Below are positions 1 to 5,733 of a stretch of 7,267 nucleotides of DNA, one piece after another. The DNA lies in NCBI GenBank assembly GCA_020850295.1, contig JADZEV010000051.1, positions 1 through 7,267 on the forward strand. The letters run 5' to 3'. Under the pieces are notes generated by a model. The model did not search any database. It saw only the letters and a list, made by a program, of their open reading frames with translations, and was not told the DNA's origin. Both the position numbers and the translations under genes were made by a program. Origin of the DNA: Candidatus Nomurabacteria bacterium (GTDB lineage: Bacteria > Patescibacteriota > Minisyncoccia > Phycocordibacterales > UBA9973). Numbering within the stretch: position 1 is the stretch's first letter; each line of letters starts with the position of its first letter.

Positions 1-26
1 GGCGGGCTTTTATGTATTTTATAGTT
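1..26. terminator. Possible partial intrinsic terminator cut by the window edge
   Basis: The window opens with a GC-rich heptamer (GGCGGGC) followed directly by TTTT in otherwise AT-rich sequence, just past the stop codon of the leftward surface-protein gene. This is what the 3' arm and U-tract of an intrinsic hairpin look like. The other arm would lie left of base 1. It could end a rightward unit outside the window, the surface-protein gene, or both. The pairing cannot be tested here, so the call is tentative. Confidence 0.3.
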
Positions 27-1922
27 TTATTCTTTCTTCTTATAAAGCTGTCTTCCCAAAACTATAAGGGCAAGGATAACTAGTATCAAGATTAACCAAC
101 CAAGAAGTGTGGAAGGTAGGAATAGTCCGAAAGCGCTAGCGCCAAGAGTATTCACATTTGGACAGTCGTTTGAGATGTTAACAAGTGAATATGCAATAGC
201 ATCTTCTTGTGCACGAGTTGTTGTGTTTGTATAAACAACTGTTGCTGTTGTAACCGCTAGATTACCAACAATAGCACTTGTGTTAACTTTAGCTCTAACC
301 TGTACTGAGCCTGCTCCACCTGCTGGAATGTCTCCAAGAGCAATAGTTATTGTTCTATCTACTACTTCGTAGTCACCTCGAGAACTATTTATAAGTGTTA
401 GTTCTTTTGGATGAGTTATTCTTAGAACTGCATTTTGAAGAGTTTGTGAACTTATATTTCTATAAGAAATAGTGTAATCCATTTCTCCCCCAATACACAT
501 TCTGTCATAAACATTTTCAACACGAAGCTCTAGTAATGAAGCTGTACTTTTAGCAACAACCACATCTTTTTGAGTTACAACTTTTGTAATAATAGTTGGA
601 GTAGTAACTACTGTTGTATTTTTCTGTGTTTGGAATCTAACAATATCTCCATATGCTGTACCGTTTTGGTTTTGAACAACTGTTCGGTAATAGTAAACAG
701 TATTTGGAACAAGCCCTGAAATAGTGTCACTAATATAAGTACTGTTTGTATTATTTACAGACTGAGCGTTTGTTCTGAAACTAAGATTACTGTTTGTTCC
801 CCATTGGAACCATGCTGTTGTAGAGTATGAAGTATTTGGAATAGCAATACCGTTTAGACGAGTTGATGTTGTTCCTAAAATAGTTGCAACAGTAGTAACA
901 GCTTGTGGTTGAGTGTTTTGAACGACTTGATTGTATTCATCGTTATCATAATAAGATGAACAACCTGGATCGTTTGGATAATCTACCTTTCCGTCTCCAT
1001 CATTATCAATACCGTCATTACATTGGTATGTCGGATTAACTTGATTAACACTTACATATGTAGAACGAGTTTGAACTTGACCATTTCTAAAAGCACGAAG
1101 TTCATAATTTCTACCGCTATATAGAGGACCAAATGAACCTGAGCCGTTTACTGGATAAGAAATACCATCTACTGTAACAGAATCACAGTTAGAAGTATTC
1201 CAGTATAAAGTAGTGTAGCCACCAGAAGTTACATTTGTAGGAGATGCATAGAAAGAGTTGATGACACACTGAGAAACAGTTTGATTGTATTCATCATTAT
1301 CTGTAGGAGATGAACAACCTGGATCGTTTGGATAGTCTATATAACCATCACCGTCATTATCAATACCGTCATTACATTGGTAGTTTTGAACTACAATAGT
1401 ATTAGATACTTTAAATCTAGCTACTAATTTTCCATACTCTCCAGCATTAACAGTTCCAGCATTAAAGCCTGATCCAAATAGATCAACACCAGATACAGGT
1501 ATTCCTGAACTATAAGCACCTGGATACCACTTAGCATCAACAAATGTTAATTTTTGGGAGCTAGAGATACTTACTGTAGCATTCCCTGAAACAGTTGGGG
1601 CATTACCAGCAGAAACGCTTCCGCTAAAAGATGCTGTTGTTGTAGGTCCTTGAACTTGAGGACTTATACGAATAACAGTACCTTGAGCCGCGGTATTACC
1701 TGTGTTGTGATAGAAGATGTGAACTCCAACAGTACCATCTGCATTAGCAGTAGTACTTTGCTTCCAACATCCATCAATAGCTCCTTGCTGACATGTACCA
1801 GAAGACACTGTAACCGTAGGCATTTCACCTGGATTATTAAATTCTGCACCTGCAAAAGCTGGACTTGCTATAAGAGCTAGGCCAAAAAAAGCAGATAAAG
1901 TTGTATAAATAAGTTTTTTCAT
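27..1922 (-). CDS. Secreted, membrane-anchored surface protein with DxDxDG repeats and Ig/FnIII/DUF11-like modules
   Basis: This 631-residue protein is probably exported by Sec and anchored in the membrane with its bulk outside. A signal peptide covers residues 1-25 (MKK, hydrophobic core, then AFA before the likely cut). Residues 26-178 form a Ser/Thr/Gly-rich beta domain. Two near-identical 34-residue units (181-214 and 299-332) have a Cys, a DNDGDG core and a DPGC end; D188, D190, D192 and D196 match a calcium-binding loop, and the flanking cysteines could form a disulfide. An Ig-like segment (about 217-293) lies between them. An FnIII-like domain (about 338-433) and a DUF11-like adhesion domain (about 463-585) follow. 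Residues 599-623 are a strong transmembrane helix before a basic tail (RQLYKKKE), and no LPXTG sorting motif is present. ATG 1922 follows a good promoter. The leader has no Shine-Dalgarno site. Adhesion or a cell-envelope structural role is inferred; the ligand is unknown. Confidence 0.9.
   Translation of the reverse strand: MKKLIYTTLSAFFGLALIASPAFAGAEFNNPGEMPTVTVSSGTCQQGAIDGCWKQSTTANADGTVGVHIFYHNTGNTAAQGTVIRISPQVQGPTTTASFSGSVSAGNAPTVSGNATVSISSSQKLTFVDAKWYPGAYSSGIPVSGVDLFGSGFNAGTVNAGEYGKLVARFKVSNTIVVQNYQCNDGIDNDGDGYIDYPNDPGCSSPTDNDEYNQTVSQCVINSFYASPTNVTSGGYTTLYWNTSNCDSVTVDGISYPVNGSGSFGPLYSGRNYELRAFRNGQVQTRSTYVSVNQVNPTYQCNDGIDNDGDGKVDYPNDPGCSSYYDNDEYNQVVQNTQPQAVTTVATILGTTSTRLNGIAIPNTSYSTTAWFQWGTNSNLSFRTNAQSVNNTNSTYISDTISGLVPNTVYYYRTVVQNQNGTAYGDIVRFQTQKNTTVVTTPTIITKVVTQKDVVVAKSTASLLELRVENVYDRMCIGGEMDYTISYRNISSQTLQNAVLRITHPKELTLINSSRGDYEVVDRTITIALGDIPAGGAGSVQVRAKVNTSAIVGNLAVTTATVVYTNTTTRAQEDAIAYSLVNISNDCPNVNTLGASAFGLFLPSTLLGWLILILVILALIVLGRQLYKKKE
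927..1028 (-). repeat. Copy 2 of the 34-codon DxDxDG repeat
   Basis: Encodes residues 299-332 of the surface protein. It matches the copy at 1281-1382 closely in DNA as well as protein; long runs at both ends (the part coding for YQCNDGIDNDGDG and the EYNQ end) are almost unchanged. The differences cluster in the codons after the DGDG core and after the last Cys. Cysteines fall at residues 301 and 321, with acidic ligand candidates D306, D308, D310 and D314. Confidence 0.85.
1281..1382 (-). repeat. Copy 1 of the 34-codon DxDxDG repeat
   Basis: Encodes residues 181-214 of the surface protein. Cysteines at 183 and 203 bracket an EF-hand-loop-like acidic stretch (D188, D190, D192, G193, D196). 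Its partner lies 354 bp away at 927-1028 in the same frame, so the gene carries a spaced in-frame duplication and not a tandem array. Calcium binding is inferred from the ligand spacing. Confidence 0.85.
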
Positions 1923-1961
1923 AAATTTTTATTATTTGTCTCTTTCTAATTCGACTCGGAT

Positions 1962-1990
1962 ACTATAGCATTTATCATATCTTTTGTCAA
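1962..1990 (-). promoter_or_regulatory. Sigma70-type promoter of the surface-protein gene
   Basis: Read on the minus strand, a perfect -35 TTGACA (1985-1990) is separated by 17 bases from a -10 TATAGT (1962-1967), which is preceded by TGC as in an extended -10. The start of transcription would be near 1955, giving a leader of about 33 nt before ATG 1922. The -35 box lies 6 bp from the terminator hairpin of the previous gene. Confidence 0.8.
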
Positions 1991-1995
1991 GTAGC

Positions 1996-2024
1996 AAAAA
2001 GCTTCGGTTTTGACCGAAGCTTTT
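1996..2024 (-). terminator. Intrinsic terminator of the 171-aa gene
   Basis: A perfect 12-bp stem (1997-2008 with 2013-2024) closes a 4-base loop. On the minus strand the second arm ends in a run of five Ts (2000-1996) before GC. It starts 14 bp beyond the stop codon of the leftward gene at 2039-2554. On the plus strand the hairpin also ends in TTTT, so it could work both ways, but no plus-strand gene ends here. Confidence 0.85.
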
Positions 2025-2038
2025 ATAAATTTACCTAT

Positions 2039-2554
2039 CTAATTTCCCCATTTTCTCTTTGCCTTAACAGGCTCTTCTTCTTTCTGTTTTACCTCTTCTT
2101 TTTTTGCAGGCTGAAATTCTTCTATTTTCGTACCTTTATCTTTTATTTCTATTAGCTCACTGTTAAAAATACGGAAAGTGTTGAACTTATTAATTGCAAA
2201 ACCTACCCTCTCACTTTGTTCCTGTAACTGTTTTTTAGTAAAAATAGTAAAAGGATCAATCGAAGGTCCGTCTACTTCTACAGATCTCCCTGGAACACTT
2301 CGCAGTGGCAAGAAAATTGATATAGAATCATAGAGGTTCTTGTTATCTGTGATAAGTAAACATTTCTCCTCTAAAGAAAAAAGGAGGAAATAATCTTTTT
2401 TATCTGTCCCCTTAAGGGTTACCTTGTCGGGGTGCCTGGTTAATGTTACTTCTTTTCCTGGCACTGGCTTTTTAGGTTTCTTTTTAAAAATTTGGGAATG
2501 TGCTACTGCTGTAAAAATTGTAAAAGACAGCAAGAAAAATAATATTTTTTTCAT
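2039..2554 (-). CDS. Small secreted Lys-rich protein of unknown function
   Basis: A 171-residue protein I do not recognise. It begins with a Sec signal peptide (MKKILFFLLS core, likely cleavage after about residue 18-20). A very basic stretch follows (FKKKPKKP, 23-30). The middle (about 35-140) alternates hydrophobic and polar residues in a way that suggests a small beta-rich or mixed domain. The tail (about 140-171) is Lys/Glu-rich and probably disordered. There is one cysteine (C65) in the mature part and no lipobox. I chose ATG 2554 over an in-frame TTG at 2611, because that TTG lies upstream of the -35 box and would not be transcribed, and because starting at 2554 puts a signal peptide at the N-terminus. 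No Shine-Dalgarno site is visible; the leader is A-rich. Export is well supported, function is not. Confidence 0.8.
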   Translation of the reverse strand: MKKILFFLLSFTIFTAVAHSQIFKKKPKKPVPGKEVTLTRHPDKVTLKGTDKKDYFLLFSLEEKCLLITDNKNLYDSISIFLPLRSVPGRSVEVDGPSIDPFTIFTKKQLQEQSERVGFAINKFNTFRIFNSELIEIKDKGTKIEEFQPAKKEEVKQKEEEPVKAKRKWGN

Positions 2555-2579
2555 TTGTTTTGTTTTTAGTTCACTATAT

Positions 2580-2607
2580 ATATTACATATTATTGAGAAT
2601 TTGTCAA
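2580..2607 (-). promoter_or_regulatory. Sigma70-type promoter of the 171-aa gene
   Basis: On the minus strand, -35 TTGACA (2602-2607) is followed after 16 bases by TAATAT (2580-2585); the overlapping AATATA gives 17. Transcription would start near 2573 and leave a short A-rich leader before ATG 2554. This promoter excludes the longer TTG-started reading of the gene. Confidence 0.7.
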
Positions 2608-2613
2608 GCAAAG

Positions 2614-2640
2614 AAAAAGGCGATGGATTTCCATCGCCTT
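2614..2640 (-). terminator. Intrinsic terminator of the 327-aa gene
   Basis: A perfect 10-bp stem (2617-2626 with 2631-2640) has a GC-rich centre and a 4-base loop. On the minus strand it runs into TTTTT then CTT. It lies about 20 bp past the stop of the leftward gene at 2662-3645 and about 10 bp before the -35 box of the next gene. Confidence 0.85.
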
Positions 2641-2661
2641 GATAAGTTTCAAATAGTTAAA

Positions 2662-3645
2662 CTACAAAGGTATTACACCTGCTTGGGTATAAATAGGGTT
2701 TGTTGATGGTAAAGGATCAAGTGGTCCTTGTGTAATAACCTGCCCAGTCCGGGAATTATTATCACGAAATATCCATCTTCCCAAAAAGTACCCACCTACA
2801 GCAGCTGCAGTGTGAGAAATAATACGACCACCAGCTGTATTAAAGAATTTCTTCTTATGCTTATTTGGAAGCTTTTCGTAATGGTCTTCACAAATACGTC
2901 TTTCATCACAACCACAAGAGCTTCTTGTGTAAGATCTTTCTTCTTTGTGATTGCAAGGCTTGGTATATCTTTCTTCCCTGCTGGTCATATCCACTTCATA
3001 AGTAGATCTGTTGTTAAACACAGCGGTTTTGAAATCGTTGTTATTGATTTCAACTCTTGATCGGTTTTTCTCAACGGTATCAGGACCATAAGTAATTACC
3101 GTTTTTTTACCAGGAATATAAACATATTCTGGCTCCTGGCTTTTTAAAACCGGAGCTTTTGGTTTAACTGACGACTCCTTAGAAGGATAGCCAAAATTCC
3201 AGCAATATACTGACATTATTGGTTCATCATCCCACCCCGGATAAAACAGACCTGTTTCGCCTGGCTTAGCTTTTCTGACCCATCTACCATATTTTTTTTC
3301 TGTCACATTCCAATAAGAAAATGTGTATAGCTTATTAGGGTCCAGGTTTGCAGTATAAAGTTCGGGAATAACTTCATCATTTATAACATCAGAAGTAACC
3401 GTAGCGAATGTTTTGTATTTCTGATTAAACTCAGTTATACAATCAACAAACCCTTTATTGAAATCTTTTATACTCATTGTAATCAGGCTTGCGTCTGGTT
3501 TTACAGACTGAAGCCATGCAATAGTGCTAGCTTCATTCTGTTTGCCCTGATCTTTTAAGGTTGCATCTTTTATATCAGACGCTTTAACTATTTGTGGACT
3601 TATAAAAAGTCCGATTGTGAAGAACAAAGTGCATATTTTTTTCAT
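2662..3645 (-). CDS. Secreted Cys-containing protein of unknown function
   Basis: A 327-residue protein I do not recognise. Residues 1-22 are a signal peptide (MKKICTLFFTIGLFISPQIVKA, hydrophobic throughout). Residues 24-155 form a likely folded domain with aromatic-rich stretches (LYTFSYWNV near 106, GLFYPGWDDEPIMSVYCWN near 132-150). A Pro/Lys linker lies around 160-180. Residues 225-260 are strongly charged and hold four cysteines (C231, C244, C246, C252) with nearby H233 and H255, compatible with a metal site or disulfides. A short Ala/Gly hydrophobic segment (279-293, AAAVGGYFLGRWIF) could insert in or lie on a membrane. The tail is Pro/Gly/Thr-rich. ATG 3645 follows a good promoter by about 39 nt, without a Shine-Dalgarno site. 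Like its downstream neighbour it is an exported orphan in its own unit. Confidence 0.85.
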   Translation of the reverse strand: MKKICTLFFTIGLFISPQIVKASDIKDATLKDQGKQNEASTIAWLQSVKPDASLITMSIKDFNKGFVDCITEFNQKYKTFATVTSDVINDEVIPELYTANLDPNKLYTFSYWNVTEKKYGRWVRKAKPGETGLFYPGWDDEPIMSVYCWNFGYPSKESSVKPKAPVLKSQEPEYVYIPGKKTVITYGPDTVEKNRSRVEINNNDFKTAVFNNRSTYEVDMTSREERYTKPCNHKEERSYTRSSCGCDERRICEDHYEKLPNKHKKKFFNTAGGRIISHTAAAVGGYFLGRWIFRDNNSRTGQVITQGPLDPLPSTNPIYTQAGVIPL

Positions 3646-3690
3646 AATTCAGAATTTACGGTTTTGAAAAAAGTTTTTTATTTCTAAGGG

Positions 3691-3719
3691 ATAATAGCAC
3701 AAACTAAACATTTTGTCAA
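3691..3719 (-). promoter_or_regulatory. Sigma70-type promoter of the 327-aa gene
   Basis: On the minus strand, a perfect -35 TTGACA (3714-3719) is separated by 17 bases from -10 TATTAT (3691-3696), preceded by TGC (extended -10). Transcription would start near 3684. The TGC before the -10 is shared with the promoters at 1962-1990 and 5706-5733. Confidence 0.8.
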
Positions 3720-3730
3720 ATACCAAAACT

Positions 3731-3745
3731 GTCCATCTTTTGGAC
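3731..3745. repeat. Short inverted repeat between divergent genes
   Basis: GTCCA and TGGAC form a 5-bp inverted repeat with a 5-base centre, placed 11 bp upstream of the -35 box of the leftward 327-aa gene and about 58 bp upstream of the pilB start. It could be an operator for either gene. The arms are short enough to occur by chance. Confidence 0.25.
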
Positions 3746-3788
3746 TGCCAAAAACTTAAAAAGTAAGCAAAAAAAGCCTTTTATAAGC

Positions 3789-3794
3789 TATACT
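3789..3794 (+). promoter_or_regulatory. Probable -10 box of pilB, close to the start codon
   Basis: TATACT ends 9 bases before the pilB ATG, which would put the transcription start at about 3801-3803 and give a leaderless or almost leaderless mRNA. No convincing -35 is seen 16-18 bases upstream (the region is A-rich), unlike the minus-strand promoters in this window. The call is therefore moderate to weak. Confidence 0.4.
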
Positions 3795-3803
3795 ATAGAC
3801 ACA

Positions 3804-5522
3804 ATGGTTCGCTTTGATGAAGAAGAACAACAAAAAAGATTGCGAGAGCTTCGAGACAGCGAGGAGGAAGAGCTTGTAGCAATGCTGGCCCAGAAAAATT
3901 ATGGCATTTCTTACATAGACCTATCTGCTCAAGCGGTAGACAACGATGCTATCAGACTCCTGACAGAGGATGAAGCCAAGAGCTTTGATGTTGGACCTTA
4001 TAAACTAGTTGGTAAAAAGCTTTCTTTAGCAGTTCGATCTCCTGTCGCTGATGGTGCAATAAAAGCCAAAGAGCTTCTTGAGGCCAAAGGTTTTGTGGTG
4101 ACTTTTGTTATGGCAAGCCAAAAAAGTATTCAGAAAGTTTGGAGTCGTTATAAAGACTTATCTTTCGCAACAACTAGCCGTAGTGGCGGACTGGATATTG
4201 CTCCAAATGTTCTTAAGGAACTCAGTGAAAAGATAAGCTCAACTGATGATGCAATAAGAGAAATAGAAGATGCTATTAACGAAAAAGATGCTAAGCAACA
4301 TATTTCTCGCATACTTGAGATAATTCTTGGAGCCGGTATTGGTATTGGTGCTTCTGATGTACACATAGAACCTATGGAAGATAAAACAGAGCTTAGGTTT
4401 CGACTAGACGGTGTTCTGCAAATCATCACACACTTTGATTTTCATATTTACAAACAAATAAATACTAGAATAAAACTCCTCTCTGGAATGAAGTTAACAA
4501 TAGACAACAATCCTCAAGACGGAAGATTTAGTGCCTTTCTACCAGATGTAGAAAATGAGAAAGGATTAGAAATAAGTTTCCGTACCTCTATGATCCCTGG
4601 AGCTTATGGAGAATCAATAGTACTTCGTATTCTTAATCCGAAATCTATTCATGTGAAGCTCGAAGAGCTAGGTATCTCTCCTCCTTTATATAAACTTTTC
4701 ACCGAAGAAATAAAAAAGCCAAACGGCATGATCCTCTTAACTGGTCCGACAGGTTCTGGTAAAACCACAACTTTATATGCTTTTCTACAGAAAATATATT
4801 CTCCGGAGAAAAAGATTATTACTATCGAAGACCCTATAGAATATCATTTAGCCGGTATCACCCAAACCCAAACTGATCACAAAAAAGGCTATACATTTTT
4901 AGAAGGACTAAGATCAGCGCTTCGACAAGATCCAGATGTGATCATGGTTGGAGAAATTCGAGATCCAGAAACTGCCAAGATAGCAGTAGAGTCAGCCCTA
5001 ACCGGCCACATGGTGTTCTCAACACTTCACACCAACAATGCTCAAGGTGTTATTCCTCGTTTGATAGATCTAGATGTTAACCCAAAGATACTGGTCTCTG
5101 CTCTTACTTTGTCTATCGCTCAGAGATTGGTTAGAAAACTCTGTACAAATTGTAAAGAAGAACGAGTTGTAACCGAAGAAGAAAAAACTCATATAAATCG
5201 TATTTGGGATGCGGCAGTTTCAGAAGGAAAAGATATGGCTGGCTTTGGAGTAAATAAAGATATAGAAAAGCTTTGGTCTGCAAAAGGTTGTGAGAAATGT
5301 AACAACACTGGCTACAAGGGCCGTCTTGGTATTTTTGAAGTTATTAAGACAGACGAAAATATAGAAAAAGTAATCACTCAAAACTTAAGTGAGCGAGAAA
5401 TCAAAAAAATATCTGAGAAACAAGGTTATTTGGATATGAAAGAAGATGGTCTCATAAAAATACTTCAAGGTGTTACTGATTTTGCGGAAGTAGAATCTGT
5501 TGTAGACCTAGTTGAGGACTAA
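3804..5522 (+). CDS. pilB: Type IV pilus assembly / type II secretion ATPase (PilB/GspE family)
   Basis: A 572-residue cytoplasmic hexameric ATPase of the secretion-ATPase superfamily, expected to power pilus extension at the inner side of the membrane. Residues about 20-115 fit the N-terminal GspE/MshEN-type domain. A charged helical linker (135-165) leads to the N2 domain (about 165-300). Walker A is GPTGSGKTT (314-322), the Asp box is around IEDPIEY (341-347), Walker B is around MVGEIRD (381-387) and the His box is STLHTNNA (406-413). The zinc tetracysteine C447, C450, C496 and C499 is intact; it is typical of extension ATPases and argues against the retraction ATPase PilT. The length is normal for the family. 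The gene stands alone here, without pilC, pilT or pilin genes, flanked by unrelated units. GspE of a type II system cannot be excluded from sequence alone, but PilB is more likely in a CPR-type genome. Confidence 0.93.
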   Translation: MVRFDEEEQQKRLRELRDSEEEELVAMLAQKNYGISYIDLSAQAVDNDAIRLLTEDEAKSFDVGPYKLVGKKLSLAVRSPVADGAIKAKELLEAKGFVVTFVMASQKSIQKVWSRYKDLSFATTSRSGGLDIAPNVLKELSEKISSTDDAIREIEDAINEKDAKQHISRILEIILGAGIGIGASDVHIEPMEDKTELRFRLDGVLQIITHFDFHIYKQINTRIKLLSGMKLTIDNNPQDGRFSAFLPDVENEKGLEISFRTSMIPGAYGESIVLRILNPKSIHVKLEELGISPPLYKLFTEEIKKPNGMILLTGPTGSGKTTTLYAFLQKIYSPEKKIITIEDPIEYHLAGITQTQTDHKKGYTFLEGLRSALRQDPDVIMVGEIRDPETAKIAVESALTGHMVFSTLHTNNAQGVIPRLIDLDVNPKILVSALTLSIAQRLVRKLCTNCKEERVVTEEEKTHINRIWDAAVSEGKDMAGFGVNKDIEKLWSAKGCEKCNNTGYKGRLGIFEVIKTDENIEKVITQNLSEREIKKISEKQGYLDMKEDGLIKILQGVTDFAEVESVVDLVED

Positions 5523-5523
5523 A

Positions 5524-5664
5524 CAAAAAAACATAAATCTCTAAACAGTCCGTATAAGGACGAGGCCTTATACGTAAAGCATGATTGTAGGATAGCTCCA
5601 GTCGAAACCAAGGCGTCCTGCGCCTACACTTAGAACCGGAGGCTGACTGTTTAGAGATTTATGT
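5524..5664 (-). terminator. Closing stem of the small RNA acting as its intrinsic terminator
   Basis: On the minus strand the 3' arm of the 20-bp closing stem (5550-5531) runs straight into TTTTTTGTTT (5530-5521). The stem therefore both closes the RNA fold and forms the terminator. On the plus strand the same arms are followed only by a broken pyrimidine run (TCTTCTT), so it is a weaker candidate for ending pilB transcription. Confidence 0.65.
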
Positions 5665-5699
5665 CTTCTTGATGTAAAATACTTTATGTATCTTTTTCT
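5524..5699 (-). ncRNA. Predicted free-standing structured small RNA, family unknown
   Basis: On the minus strand a consensus promoter (5706-5733) gives an expected start near 5699, and a U-tract ends the transcript near 5524, so the RNA is about 170-176 nt. After a leader of about 35 nt it folds as follows. P1 is a perfect 20-bp closing stem (5645-5664 with 5531-5550). P3 starts directly on P1: AGCCTCC (5644-5638) with GGAGCT (5599-5594), 6 bp and one bulge. P2 is a 9-bp hairpin (5566-5574 with 5551-5559, loop 5560-5565) stacked directly on the other side of P1. Inside P3 is hairpin P4 (5621-5625 with 5611-5615). TGTAGG (5628-5623) can also pair with CCTACA (5591-5586) as a pseudoknot. I see no SRP, RNase P or full tmRNA signature. 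The GGTTTCGAC stretch (5609-5601) recalls the tmRNA 5' domain, but the RNA is too short and lacks the tRNA-like ends. No credible ORF is present. Its function is unknown. Confidence 0.7.
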
Positions 5700-5705
5700 T
5701 GGATT

Positions 5706-5733
5706 AATATAGCACAATCAAAAAATATGTCAA
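5706..5733 (-). promoter_or_regulatory. Sigma70-type promoter of the small RNA, overlapping the ruvB start codon
   Basis: On the minus strand, a perfect -35 TTGACA (5728-5733) is followed after 16 bases by TATATT (5706-5711), again with TGC just before it. The -35 overlaps the ATG of ruvB (5727-5729) and its second codon. The match to the promoters at 1962-1990 and 3691-3719 supports it as real, although no protein gene lies downstream on this strand before pilB antisense. Confidence 0.7.

Noticed and set aside
2555..2611. N-terminal extension of the 171-aa protein from an in-frame TTG at 2611
   Set aside because: The TTG lies upstream of and beside the -35 box, so it would not be in the transcript, and the extension would bury the signal peptide.
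2424..2642. Plus-strand open frame opposite the 171-aa gene
   Set aside because: It lies antisense to a supported gene and across its promoter and the neighbouring terminator, with no domain signal. The antisense frames at 1650-1880, 2728-3060, 4148-4429, 6571-6912 and 6919-7248 are rejected for the same reason.
5571..5585. Micro-ORF ATG-CTT-TAC-GTA-TAA on the minus strand inside the small RNA
   Set aside because: Four codons, no ribosome binding site, and partly inside hairpin P2; it is expected by chance.
5594..5637. tmRNA fragment, because of GGTTTCGACTGG on the minus strand
   Set aside because: The stretch resembles the tmRNA 5' D-domain, but the unit is far too short and has no acceptor stem, T-arm or tag ORF ending in a stop at the right place.
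5531..5664. Reading the 20-bp inverted repeat as ends of a MITE or an integron attC site
   Set aside because: There is no visible target-site duplication or second copy in the window, the attC core consensus does not fit, and the promoter plus U-tract make an RNA gene the simpler reading. A repeat element cannot be fully excluded without the genome.
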